DNA from: Shimia ponticola
Lineage (GTDB): Bacteria; Pseudomonadota; Alphaproteobacteria; Rhodobacterales; Rhodobacteraceae
Reading direction: 5' to 3'
Assembly (NCBI RefSeq): GCF_007995215.1
Contig: NZ_VCDK01000003.1
Location: 1-64,000, forward strand
Length of the DNA: 64,000 nucleotides
Of this stretch, positions 26,368 through 34,878 are shown in pieces. The position numbers and the translations under genes were made by a program. The notes beneath the pieces were generated by a model. It did no database searches, had not been told where the DNA came from, and worked only from the letters and a program-made list of their open reading frames with translations. Numbering within the stretch: the stretch's first letter is position 1; each line of letters begins with the position of its first letter.

Positions 26368-27578
26368 GCCGCCACGCGGCGTCCGTTAAAGACAACCCAG
26401 ATCAGCGAACCACCCGCAAGGGCAAGGAACGGCACCATTGCGAGGTTCACGGCGTTCCAGCCTTCAACCACATCGCCGCCAGCACAATTCATCAAACCGC
26501 CAGAGGCCAAAGATGCCAGCGTCACACAGCCAAAGACAATGGCATCATTGACGCCTTGGATACGTCCACGTTCTGCAGGGGTGTGGTTCGCCGTCAGCAT
26601 CGCGGTCGCACCGATAAAGCCAAAGTTCCAACCGATACCAAGAAGCACCAGCGCGAGGAAAAAATGGCCCAATTCAACGCCTGACAGCGCCACGATGCCT
26701 GCTAACGCCAGGGTTGCAAGGCCAATGCCCACAATGCGGTCCACGCCAAAGCGCGCGATCAGGTGTCCTGTAAAGAAGGACGGCGCAAACATTGCGATGA
26801 CATGGGCTGACACGATGTCTGCGGCGTTCCCCGGGGTAAAGCCACAGCCCACCACAGCAATCGGTGTGGACGTCATGACAAGGTTCATTAGCGCATAGGC
26901 CACCATCGCGCAGATCACGGCCACGGCAATGCGTGGAGTTTTCAGCATTTCCCAAGTGCTGCGGCCCTGATCGATCTGGGTTGTCGACTTCTGAGGTTTT
27001 GGAATGTCCAACAAAAAGAACAGCACCATGCCAATCAGGTTGATGCCGGCAGCAATCAAGTAAGTCCCGAGGAATGGAACCGCGAAAAGGTCATTGGTCA
27101 CCTTGGTGAGTTGCGGTCCCAAGAGCGCAGACAACAGGCCGCCAGCCATCACGTAGGAAATGGCTTTGGGGCGGTATTCGTCGGACGCCGTGTCAGCCGC
27201 CGCAAAGCGATAGAAACCTTGCGCCGACATATACATGCCAGTCATGTAAGAGCCGATCAGAAGCACCCAGAAATTCCCAATGGACAGGCCATAGGCACCG
27301 ATCAGCGCGCCGATGAGTCCGCCGGTCGATCCGATCAGAAAGCCCATCTTGCGCCCTTGCCATTGCATCACGCGGCTCAGCCATGGGGCGGTCGTCATGG
27401 AGCCAAAGACAATCAGCGAAATCGGCAGGGTTGCGAGGCAGGGGTTCGGTGCCATCATTTGGCCTGCCAAACCGCCAATGACAAAGATCATTGTGATCTG
27501 GCTACCAAGCACGGCCTGCGCGGTCACAAGGACCCAAACGTTACGCTTTGCGCGGGTGTCATCTACGGCTGTCGTCAT
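26364..27578 (-). CDS. Major facilitator superfamily transporter near cobalamin genes
   Basis: A 404-residue protein with about 12 membrane helices, including RVMQWQGRKMGFLIGSTGG (MFS loop 2-3 motif, weak) and long hydrophobic helices. ATG 27578 is chosen because the frame further upstream would need a TTG at 27584. It begins 11 bases after the cobB stop on the same strand, so it is probably co-transcribed with cobA-cobB. The substrate is unknown, and a corrinoid or cobalt link is only suggested by position. Confidence 0.82.
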   Translation of the reverse strand: MTTAVDDTRAKRNVWVLVTAQAVLGSQITMIFVIGGLAGQMMAPNPCLATLPISLIVFGSMTTAPWLSRVMQWQGRKMGFLIGSTGGLIGALIGAYGLSIGNFWVLLIGSYMTGMYMSAQGFYRFAAADTASDEYRPKAISYVMAGGLLSALLGPQLTKVTNDLFAVPFLGTYLIAAGINLIGMVLFFLLDIPKPQKSTTQIDQGRSTWEMLKTPRIAVAVICAMVAYALMNLVMTSTPIAVVGCGFTPGNAADIVSAHVIAMFAPSFFTGHLIARFGVDRIVGIGLATLALAGIVALSGVELGHFFLALVLLGIGWNFGFIGATAMLTANHTPAERGRIQGVNDAIVFGCVTLASLASGGLMNCAGGDVVEGWNAVNLAMVPFLALAGGSLIWVVFNGRRVAA

Positions 27579-27589
27579 GCGCAAAACGC

Positions 27590-28870
27590 CTACGCCTGTC
27601 TGTTGTTTTCGTCCAGTGGCGCGATGACGTGCGCGTAGGACCCATAGACGCGGTCACGCCTCAAACCCATCGGCGCAAGCGTGGTGCCGTCTGCATCTTC
27701 TGCGGCAAAAAGTGGATCACCAATCGAGGATAAGGTATTGGAATGATGGAATTCATGCCCCGTCCAGTTTCCCGCCATCGGTCCAGAAGATGCGGACAAG
27801 CGTCGATACCCCAGATGCCGCGTCGGGCGCGCGAAGCTTGTCTCAAGGCGGAGCAATCCGGCCATCTGGTGGCGATCGCCGTGACTGTCTTCTATCCCGT
27901 CGCCAAGGGCCATGTATCCGCCACATTCACCATAAATATCAGTGTGTTCCGATGCATTTCTCAGAGACTTTAAGAAGACCTCATTGGACGCCAATCGACC
28001 TGCGTGTAATTCAGGATATCCCCCCGGCAGGAACACAAGGTCGCACTCCGGGACAGCATCATCCCGCAACGGCGAAAAGTGTTCGATGCGCGCACCTGCG
28101 TTTTGCCAAGCCCGAACAAGGTGCGGATACATGAATGAGAATGCAATATCTTGAGCGATAGCAATATTTTGCGCAGGTGGATTGATGTGAATTCTTCGCT
28201 CACTCGGTGGCTGCCAGTCGGCCAGCAAATCCGTTGGATCGGCGGCGTTGGATAACCAATCAGCCAACCGGTCCAACCAAATCGGCAAATCCTCCCGCTC
28301 TGATGCTTGGACCAAGCCAAGATGGCGACTGGGCTGAGCGAGGGTTTTATCGCGTCTGAGGACCGCACGGATCGGGACGTTTTGTGCCGAGAGCGCGTTG
28401 CGCAGCATCACCTCATGCCGCTCAGAGCCGACGTTGTTCAAGATCAGACCGTGAAAACGAATGTCGGGATCGAAGCGGGTGAAACCATGAACCATAGCGG
28501 CGACAGAGTGTGATTGTCGCGCGCAATCGATAACCAGTAACACCGGGATATCGTGTGCCTTGGCGACCTCAGCTGCTGATGCCTTGCCGGACTGCCCAGC
28601 GCCGTCAAACAGCCCCATGGCGCTTTCAATTACCAGAGGACTCGCGCCGGAAAGAACCGCATGTTGCAGCGTGGGTGACATCGCCCAGGGGTCGAGGTTC
28701 AGGGCAGGCTGTCCCGTTGCTGCTGCGTGAAAGGTAGGATCAATGTAATCTGGGCCGAGCTTCACGCTGCGAATGTCTGCACCGGACTTGGCCAAGGCGC
28801 GCAAGAGCCCAAGTGTGACGGTGGTCTTACCGCTGCCGGATTGCGGCGCGGCAATCAGAATCGCTTTCAC
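27590..28870 (-). CDS. cobB: Cobyrinate/hydrogenobyrinate a,c-diamide synthase
   Basis: A 426-residue ATP- and glutamine-dependent amidase. The N-terminal DTBS-like ATP domain has a P-loop variant APQSGSGKTTVTLGLLRAL and KLGPDYIDPTFH. The C-terminal class I glutamine amidotransferase has the catalytic Cys in YGECGGYMALG and His region GHEFHHSN. It amidates the a and c side chains of the corrin ring. It starts with GTG, overlapping cobA's stop (GTGA) by 4 bases. Confidence 0.94.
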   Translation of the reverse strand: MKAILIAAPQSGSGKTTVTLGLLRALAKSGADIRSVKLGPDYIDPTFHAAATGQPALNLDPWAMSPTLQHAVLSGASPLVIESAMGLFDGAGQSGKASAAEVAKAHDIPVLLVIDCARQSHSVAAMVHGFTRFDPDIRFHGLILNNVGSERHEVMLRNALSAQNVPIRAVLRRDKTLAQPSRHLGLVQASEREDLPIWLDRLADWLSNAADPTDLLADWQPPSERRIHINPPAQNIAIAQDIAFSFMYPHLVRAWQNAGARIEHFSPLRDDAVPECDLVFLPGGYPELHAGRLASNEVFLKSLRNASEHTDIYGECGGYMALGDGIEDSHGDRHQMAGLLRLETSFARPTRHLGYRRLSASSGPMAGNWTGHEFHHSNTLSSIGDPLFAAEDADGTTLAPMGLRRDRVYGSYAHVIAPLDENNRQA

Positions 28871-29721
28871 GCGCTTTCAGCCGGTCTTCCACGGCCCAAT
28901 GGGTCAACATCCCGCACCGGTTGACCCTGCGCGATGGCCTGCCAGTCCAAGGCCTGACGCATCAAAACGCCACGACCAACGCAGATGATCGCTGGGGGCT
29001 GTAGCCCGGCACGCGCGCTGTCTTCGACCGCCTGTGAGAGAGTTGTTTCCAACACGTGCTGGTCCGCCGTCGCCGCCGAGGTCACGATGCCCACAGGTTC
29101 CGAGGCCGGGCGTCCGGCGTCCATCAACCGCTCGGTGATATGAGCGAGATGCTTCATACCCATGTAAATCACAATCATCTGTGACCCGCGCGCAATACCT
29201 TCCCAATCCAGCGAGCCGGTCGCTTCTCCGGATTGGTCATGGCCTGTTACGAACGTCACCGACTGGTTTACATCACGATGCGTGACAGGGATGCCGGCAT
29301 AGGCCAGACCACCGATCCCGGCGGTGATGCCGGGAATGATGCGCATCGGAATCCCGTGTTGGACAAGGGTCTGCGCCTCTTCTCCGCCGCGCCCAAAGAC
29401 AAAGGGGTCGCCGCCTTTGAGCCGCAAGACGCGTTTGCCGGCACGTGCCAATTCCACCAGCCTCAGCGAGATGTCACGCTGTTTCGGAGAGGGTTTGCCG
29501 CCGCGTTTGCCCGCATAGATCAATTCCGCCTGCGGCGCCCAGCGCAGAATGCCATCGCCCACAAGGGCGTCGTAAATCACGACATCTGCCTGTTGCAGTG
29601 CGTTCAGCGCATGCAGCGTCAAAAGTCCGGGATCACCGGGTCCCGCTCCGCAAAGCCAAACCCATCCGGGCAAAAGCTCGGGCCATGTGGCGTCTGGATG
29701 GGCGGGCAGGGTATTTGTCAT
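28867..29721 (-). CDS. cobA: Uroporphyrinogen-III C-methyltransferase (SUMT)
   Basis: A 284-residue SAM-dependent methyltransferase making precorrin-2, the branch point to cobalamin and siroheme. Signature strings are VWLCGAGPGDPGLLTLHALN, YDALVGDGIL, GKRGGKPSPKQRDI and RLKGGDPFVFGRGGEEA. It is the stand-alone CobA type, without the CysG dehydrogenase domain. ATG 29721 is preferred over ATG 29817, which would add 32 unrelated residues. It is divergent from cbiD and coupled to cobB. Confidence 0.95.
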   Translation of the reverse strand: MTNTLPAHPDATWPELLPGWVWLCGAGPGDPGLLTLHALNALQQADVVIYDALVGDGILRWAPQAELIYAGKRGGKPSPKQRDISLRLVELARAGKRVLRLKGGDPFVFGRGGEEAQTLVQHGIPMRIIPGITAGIGGLAYAGIPVTHRDVNQSVTFVTGHDQSGEATGSLDWEGIARGSQMIVIYMGMKHLAHITERLMDAGRPASEPVGIVTSAATADQHVLETTLSQAVEDSARAGLQPPAIICVGRGVLMRQALDWQAIAQGQPVRDVDPLGRGRPAESA

Positions 29722-29860
29722 GGCGCCGTGATACGCCTGATCTTCGGCCCTGTTAAGTGGACAAACGACGTAAGTGCGCCGCGTTGCGCCAAAATTCGCA
29801 GAGCGAATAGAGGTCAAGTCAGTGTCGACGGCGGGTCGAGCGCTTCATATAGTCCGCGCA

Positions 29861-30889
29861 ATGGGACGCAAACCGGATCAAGACCTTAGGCGTGGCTGGA
29901 CCACCGGAGCCTGCGCTGCCGCCGCAGCCAAGGCGGCGTGTCAGGTGTTGCGAGACCCCGATCAGGTTCTGCGAGAGGTCCAGATCACGCTCCCGCGCGG
30001 TGAAACGCCGGTTTTTGCCATCGCCCACCTCGCGCATGGGGAAGGCTGGGCCGAGGTGGGTATCACAAAGGACGCTGGCGATGATCCAGATGTGACCCAT
30101 GGCGCGCTGGTGATTTCGCGTGTCACCCCGGGCGGCGATGGTATTCGGTTCAAGGCGGGTGAGGGTGTGGGGCAGGTCACCAAGCCAGGTTTGCCTGTCC
30201 CTGTGGGCGATCCTGCGATCAATCCAGTGCCGCGTGAGATGATTGCGCAAGCCATGCAGTCGGTTTTTGGAGAGGGGTTTTCTGCAACGGTGCAGGTCTC
30301 GATCCCCGGAGGAGAAGAGATTGCGCTTCGGACCTGGAACCCGCGTCTGGGAATAAAGGGTGGTCTGTCCATACTCGGCACAACGGGCATCGTGCGTCCG
30401 TTTTCCTGTGCGGCGTGGATCGCCTCGATCCACAGGGGTATTGACGTCGCCCGCGCCGATGGGCTCGAGCACGTGGCCGGCTGTACTGGTGCGACGTCCG
30501 AAGCAACGGTGCAGACCCTTCACGGGTTGCCTGATCACGCGATGCTGGACATGGGCGATTTCGCTGGCGGCATGTTGAAATACATGGCTCGCCATCCGAT
30601 CCCGCGCCTGACGATTGGCGGCGGCATTGGCAAGCTGACGAAGCTTGCCCAAGGGGCCATGGATTTGCATTCCTCACGGTCACAGGTCAATTTTGCCGAT
30701 CTTGCCCACCGCTTCGGCGCCGAGGCAGGGCAGGCGAACACAGCGCTCGATGCCTTCGCTCGGATCGGTCCGCCGATGGCCGAATGGGTCGCCACCACGG
30801 CACGAGAAAATGCGCAACGGATCGTGCCGGATACCGACGTCAGTGTAGTTGTCATTGATCGGGCTGGTACCGTATTGGCGAAGGCATGA
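29861..30889 (+). CDS. cbiD: Cobalt-precorrin-5B (C1)-methyltransferase
   Basis: A 342-residue CbiD, the methylase-accessory enzyme of ring contraction/C1 methylation in cobalamin synthesis. The diagnostic N-terminus is RRGWTTGACAAAAAKAACQ, followed by ITLPRGETPVFAI and later GTTGIVRPFSC, then LTIGGGIGKLTKLAQGAMDL. ATG 29861 is chosen because it places this motif at residue 9, as usual in the family. An upstream frame from 29774 would add 29 atypical residues. No strong ribosome site is seen. It overlaps cobK by 4 bases. Confidence 0.92.
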   Translation: MGRKPDQDLRRGWTTGACAAAAAKAACQVLRDPDQVLREVQITLPRGETPVFAIAHLAHGEGWAEVGITKDAGDDPDVTHGALVISRVTPGGDGIRFKAGEGVGQVTKPGLPVPVGDPAINPVPREMIAQAMQSVFGEGFSATVQVSIPGGEEIALRTWNPRLGIKGGLSILGTTGIVRPFSCAAWIASIHRGIDVARADGLEHVAGCTGATSEATVQTLHGLPDHAMLDMGDFAGGMLKYMARHPIPRLTIGGGIGKLTKLAQGAMDLHSSRSQVNFADLAHRFGAEAGQANTALDAFARIGPPMAEWVATTARENAQRIVPDTDVSVVVIDRAGTVLAKA

Positions 30890-31626
30890 CTAAGCCTACC
30901 AAAATCCTCTTGTTAGCTGGCACACAAGAGGGCCGCGCCCTTGCCAAAGAGTTGTCACACCATGGGATCGATACGATTGCATCGCTTGCAGGAGCGACCC
31001 GTGATGCAACCAAGCTTGCTGTGCCCACTCGTGTGGGCGGGTTTGGCGGAGCGGCGGGTTTTGAAAACTATCTTCATGACCATGGGGTCCGCGCTGTCCT
31101 GGACGCGACGCATCCTTTCGCCAATCGGATATCCCGGCGCAGTTTTGAGGTCTGCACCCGGATTGGCATCCCATATGTGCAAGTATTGCGACCAGCATGG
31201 CAGGCGATGTCGGGCGACACTTGGTATTTTGTCGACCAAGAAGAAGAGGCTGCAGGCCTCATCGCATCCGATGCAACGGTGTTCCTTGCAACAGGTCGGC
31301 AAACCTTGGAGAGATTTCAGAATTTAAGTGGGCGGCGCGTGATTTGTCGTCAGATTGATCCGCCAACGCAGCCGTTTCCCTTTGAAGGTGGAGAATTCCT
31401 GGTCGGGCGTCCACCGTTTACAGTGGATGATGAGATCGCACTTTTTTCAAAGCTGGGCGTAGACTGGTTGATTGTCAAAAACGCCGGTGGTTCGGCCAGC
31501 TCGACCAAGCTTACGGCCGCACGCGAATTGGGCATACCGGTGATCATGATCAATCGTCCCAAGCCAACCGGGGCCGAAACCGTGCGAACGGTTCATGAGG
31601 CTATGCAGTGGGTTCTGAACCTTTGA
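30886..31626 (+). CDS. cobK: Precorrin-6A reductase
   Basis: A 246-residue CobK/CbiJ that reduces precorrin-6A with NADPH. It has the N-terminal LLLAGTQEGRALAKEL, then VLDATHPFANRISRRSFEVC and ATGRQTLERF, and ends in IVKNAGGSASSTKLTAAREL and IMINRPKP. All are family landmarks. The start overlaps cbiD by 4 bases (ATGA), and its end overlaps the glycosylase gene by 19 bases, so this is one operon. Confidence 0.94.
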   Translation: MTKPTKILLLAGTQEGRALAKELSHHGIDTIASLAGATRDATKLAVPTRVGGFGGAAGFENYLHDHGVRAVLDATHPFANRISRRSFEVCTRIGIPYVQVLRPAWQAMSGDTWYFVDQEEEAAGLIASDATVFLATGRQTLERFQNLSGRRVICRQIDPPTQPFPFEGGEFLVGRPPFTVDDEIALFSKLGVDWLIVKNAGGSASSTKLTAARELGIPVIMINRPKPTGAETVRTVHEAMQWVLNL

Positions 31627-32252
31627 AAGAGCGTGTGATCGTTAACGACGGCTGCGTTTTCGAAGGCGCAGAGTGGTTGGCCGCACGCGATCCGGATTTG
31701 GCACGCGCCTATCAGCTTGTCGCGCCGCTACCCTTGCGCCTGAAATCAGATGGATTCGAGACGCTTCTTCAGGCCATCGTCTCGCAGCAGGTTTCTGTAG
31801 CATCGGCATCTGCGATCTGGGCAAGGATGCAGACGGCTGGGTTAACATCGGAACGGGCGATCGACACCGCAACGGATGGCGACTTGCAATCGGTGGGGCT
31901 GAGCCGACCCAAGATCAGATATGCACGCGCACTGGCCGCCGCGCGGTTGGACTTTGCAGCCCTGCGGAAACTGGACAGTGCAGAAGTTATTCAGCAGCTC
32001 ACGGCAGTGACCGGTATCGGCCAATGGACAGCGGAGATTTACGTCAAATTCTCTTTGGGTCGCGCCGACGCCTTTGCCGCCGGTGATCTGGCGCTGCAAG
32101 AGGGCGCGCGTATGCTCTATGGATTGCCGACGCGCCCAACCGAGGCGGAGCTGCGCAAAATGTCTGTCGCATGGCACCCGTGGAGATCGGTTGCCGCGCG
32201 CATCCTATGGGCCTACTACGCACACCAGAAATCTCGCGAGGGGGTCACATGA
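31608..32252 (+). CDS. DNA-3-methyladenine glycosylase II (AlkA-type HhH-GPD)
   Basis: A 214-residue helix-hairpin-helix glycosylase that excises alkylated bases. The hairpin and GPD loop are in TAVTGIGQWTAEIYVKF, and the catalytic Asp is in ADAFAAGDLALQEGAR. The N-terminal AlkA beta domain is absent, as in the short bacterial forms. GTG 31608 has a GAGG ribosome site and lies inside cobK. GTG 31635 is an alternative start. It has no functional link to cobalamin, so its place in the operon is likely organisational. Confidence 0.86.
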   Translation: MGSEPLKERVIVNDGCVFEGAEWLAARDPDLARAYQLVAPLPLRLKSDGFETLLQAIVSQQVSVASASAIWARMQTAGLTSERAIDTATDGDLQSVGLSRPKIRYARALAAARLDFAALRKLDSAEVIQQLTAVTGIGQWTAEIYVKFSLGRADAFAAGDLALQEGARMLYGLPTRPTEAELRKMSVAWHPWRSVAARILWAYYAHQKSREGVT

Positions 32253-32917
32253 CACGCGTTCTGCAATCTGAAATCCGAGAGCCAGTCTCAGGCGAGCTGC
32301 GGTCCGCTGTCGTTTTTGTTCATGGCTATGGTGCGAACGGGGCTGATCTGCTCGGGCTTGCTGATCCTCTTGGCGAGCATTTGCCAGATACCATGTTCGT
32401 GTCTCCCGACGCGCCCGAAAGCATTCCGGGCATGCCGTTTGGATATCAATGGTTTCCGATCCCATGGATTGACGGATCGTCAGAAGAGGACGCTGCCGCA
32501 GGTCTGCGCGCTGCTGCCGCTGATCTCAACGCCTACCTTGATGCCCTGATGGTCGATCACGATCTGCTGCCGGAACAGGTTCTGCTGTTCGGGTTCTCGC
32601 AAGGCACGATGATGTCGCTTCATGTCGCGCCGCGGCGTGAAGATCCCATCGCAGGGATCGTCGCCTTTTCCGGTCGCTTGCTCGAGCCTGAACTTCTTGG
32701 CGATGAAACCCAATCGCGCATGCCCGTGCTGCTTGTGCATGGCGATCAGGATGATGTTGTTCCGCCTCAGAGCCTGCCTGCCGCCGCCCAAGGTTTGCAG
32801 GACGCCGGGTTTACGGATGTCTACGCCCACATCATGAAAGGTACGGCACACGGAATTGCGCCCGACGGGTTGCAAGTGGCGCTGGCCTTCATGCGTGATC
32901 GGCTGGGCTATAGCTGA
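32249..32917 (+). CDS. Alpha/beta-hydrolase of the phospholipase/carboxylesterase family
   Basis: A 222-residue serine hydrolase. It has the oxyanion region FVHGYGANGADLLG, the nucleophile Ser in LFGFSQGTMMSL, Asp in HGDQDDVVP and His in KGTAHGIAPDGL. This is the carboxylesterase/acyl-protein thioesterase-like family (PF02230). It has no signal peptide. ATG 32249 overlaps the glycosylase stop by 4 bases and has a GAGGGG ribosome site. The longer frame from 32171 is rejected. The substrate is unknown. Confidence 0.88.
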   Translation: MTRVLQSEIREPVSGELRSAVVFVHGYGANGADLLGLADPLGEHLPDTMFVSPDAPESIPGMPFGYQWFPIPWIDGSSEEDAAAGLRAAAADLNAYLDALMVDHDLLPEQVLLFGFSQGTMMSLHVAPRREDPIAGIVAFSGRLLEPELLGDETQSRMPVLLVHGDQDDVVPPQSLPAAAQGLQDAGFTDVYAHIMKGTAHGIAPDGLQVALAFMRDRLGYS

Positions 32918-32988
32918 TCTGTCACATCCCTGTTGCAGTCCGTTTTTATGCACAGCGTCGCAGGCTGTGATTGGTCTACATGCGGGGG

Positions 32989-33016
32989 TTGCCAGCTTCA
33001 AAAGCCCCTATATAGT
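32989..33016 (+). promoter_or_regulatory. Promoter of HNH nuclease gene
   Basis: TTGCCA (32989-32994) and TATAGT (33011-33016), with a 16-base spacer, each match the sigma-70 consensus at five of six positions. Transcription would start near 33023, leaving a leader of about 80 bases before the ATG at 33103. Confidence 0.6.
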
Positions 33017-33102
33017 CCAGTTGTAAGCAAGGACGCGGGTCCTAAGTTGCCAATCAAGGCCCGTGCCGAGGCGGTGTGTCGCGAGCGGAGGGGGAGTCCC
33101 GC

Positions 33103-33687
33103 ATGGCAGAAGAATTCAGGACTGATTTTGTGCGCCAACCGACGGCGCTAAAGCAGCATCCAGCCCTTGTTCTAAACGCGGATTATCGTCCTCTTTCATA
33201 TTACCCGTTATCGCTTTGGCCGTGGCAAGATGCCATCAAGGCGGCGTGGCTCGACCGCGTGGATATCGTGGCAGAGTATGACGAATATGTCCGAAGCCCG
33301 TCGATCCAGATCAGGATACCTTCGGTCGTTGTCCTCAAAGACTATGTCAAACCGCAAAAGCGCGTGGCCTTCACGCGCTTTAATCTTTTTCTAAGGGACG
33401 AATTCTCCTGCCAGTATTGCGGCGCCAAAGGCGACCTGACGTTCGATCACGTTGTCCCGCGCGCGCGGGGTGGGGTCACAAGCTGGGAAAACGTGGTTGC
33501 GGCATGTTCCAGATGCAACCTGAAAAAGGGATCGCGCAGCCTTAAACAGTCAGGCCTGTCGCTGCTCAAGCCGCCGCGTCAACCGGCGTCAGAAGAGTTG
33601 CGCAACATGGGGCGCAAGTTTCCTCCGAATTACCTGCATGAAAGCTGGATGGACTTCCTCTATTGGGACAGCGAATTGCAGGCCTAG
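33103..33687 (+). CDS. HNH endonuclease-family protein
   Basis: A 194-residue protein. The N-terminal half (ALVLNADYRPLSYYPLSLWP) is shared by a conserved bacterial family. The HNH/zinc finger is at about residues 105-145: CQYCGAKGDLTFDHVVPRAR with a first Cys pair and HNH His, then SWENVVAACSRCNLKKG with the Asn, a second Cys pair and the closing residues. The ribosome site GGAGGGGGAG is strong. Members of this family are chromosomal and mostly of unknown role, so it need not be a restriction enzyme. Stops overlap with the radical SAM gene in CTAG. Confidence 0.86.
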   Translation: MAEEFRTDFVRQPTALKQHPALVLNADYRPLSYYPLSLWPWQDAIKAAWLDRVDIVAEYDEYVRSPSIQIRIPSVVVLKDYVKPQKRVAFTRFNLFLRDEFSCQYCGAKGDLTFDHVVPRARGGVTSWENVVAACSRCNLKKGSRSLKQSGLSLLKPPRQPASEELRNMGRKFPPNYLHESWMDFLYWDSELQA

Positions 33688-34637
33688 GCCGAGCAGCTGG
33701 CCCCGCCGAGAACGCAGAACTTGGCGCAGTGCGGGTGGTTCAACGCAACGTCCCGCTCAGCTTCGGCAAGAGTGCTGCCAAGTTCGAACTCGGGCGAGTA
33801 GGGCAGCAATGTACAGGCTAGGACGCTGGTTTTGCCCGCACCCTTGCGCTTTACAACCATGCGCGATGACGCGCACATCATGGCGTCTGGTGACTTGTTC
33901 AAGATACCCCAGCAGGCCGTGGTGATCTCTGGCACCTCGACGCTTTCGTCCATCTCTGGGAACAGGACCGTCTGGCCGGGATGTGAGGCATCAATCGCAT
34001 AGCCCCGTTCCTCAAAGAGCGTGGCAAACCCGGCGCGCGCCTCGGCGTCGGTTTCCCCCCAGATGGTGCGTCCCGCGACCGCCATCTGAAACCCGTTGTC
34101 GCGCAACCAATCCATTCCGATTAGCGATTTGTTAAAGGCCCCATCGCCACGCATTTGATCATGCTCTGACCTCTGGTGATGGTCGAGCGAGATGCGCAGC
34201 GTGAGTTTGCCCGGGAAGTCACCATTCAGTTCCAGCAATCCTTCGCGCATCTTTTTGCGCATCATCGGCAACATGGCGTTTGTTAGGACCAAAACTTCAT
34301 AACCTGCGGCAAGGGAGCGACGCAGGATTTCGATCATCTCGGGGTTCATGAAGGGCTCGCCACCCGTAAAGGCGATCTCGCGCAGACCCCAATCACGCTC
34401 TTGGGCCTCATCCAGATAGGTCTGCACTTCGTCAGCCGTGATATAGACCAGCGCATCATTGGTCGGACTGCTGTCGATATAGCAGTTCACGCATTCGATG
34501 TTGCACAGCGTTCCGGTATTGAACCAAAGCGTTTGAGGATTGCTCAATGCCACACGCGCGCGCTCTTCGCCCTTGGCGGTCACCAGAGGGTCAATGAATT
34601 TGCCAACATTGGCGGCGGCGTTTGGCATATCTTTCAT
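33684..34637 (-). CDS. Radical SAM protein with cysteine-rich C-terminus
   Basis: A 317-residue radical SAM enzyme. The SAM-cluster motif CNIECVNC is at Cys45, Cys49 and Cys52, and the SAM-binding GGEP is in AFTGGEPFMNPEM. The C-terminal third has six further cysteines (242, 255, 275, 304, 308, 315, the last three in HCAKFCVLGGASC), which suggests an auxiliary Fe-S cluster as in SPASM/twitch enzymes. I do not recognise the specific subfamily. No substrate peptide gene is adjacent. ATG 34637 has a GGGGAG ribosome site. Confidence 0.85.
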   Translation of the reverse strand: MKDMPNAAANVGKFIDPLVTAKGEERARVALSNPQTLWFNTGTLCNIECVNCYIDSSPTNDALVYITADEVQTYLDEAQERDWGLREIAFTGGEPFMNPEMIEILRRSLAAGYEVLVLTNAMLPMMRKKMREGLLELNGDFPGKLTLRISLDHHQRSEHDQMRGDGAFNKSLIGMDWLRDNGFQMAVAGRTIWGETDAEARAGFATLFEERGYAIDASHPGQTVLFPEMDESVEVPEITTACWGILNKSPDAMMCASSRMVVKRKGAGKTSVLACTLLPYSPEFELGSTLAEAERDVALNHPHCAKFCVLGGASCSA

Positions 34638-34878
34638 TTATCACTCCCCGGCGTTCGTATCCGGTCTACTCGGATAGCTCCGACTGCCTACGATGTTGTT
34701 GCAGCAGTGAAAAGACCAGCACTTTGGCCCCACGGCTTTGTGAATATTGACGAGTCGTCTAGACAGACCGTGAAAAATGCCACACAAGGCACGCGCCGTT
34801 ACCGCTAACAGTTTGAGTGCGGCGTTTATGATCTTCTAGATCGCTGAATTGGCGGTCGAACAAGCACGGAGACTTCGC

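Noticed and set aside
29722-29860. Cobalamin riboswitch between cobA and cbiD
   Set aside because: The 139-base divergent gap is too short and I see no B12 box or the expected stems.
33103-34637. Defence system made of the HNH nuclease and radical SAM protein (for example a viperin-like pair)
   Set aside because: The genes are convergent, not an operon. The HNH family is a common chromosomal one, and there is no nucleotide kinase or other defence gene nearby. The radical SAM protein has auxiliary cysteines unlike viperins.
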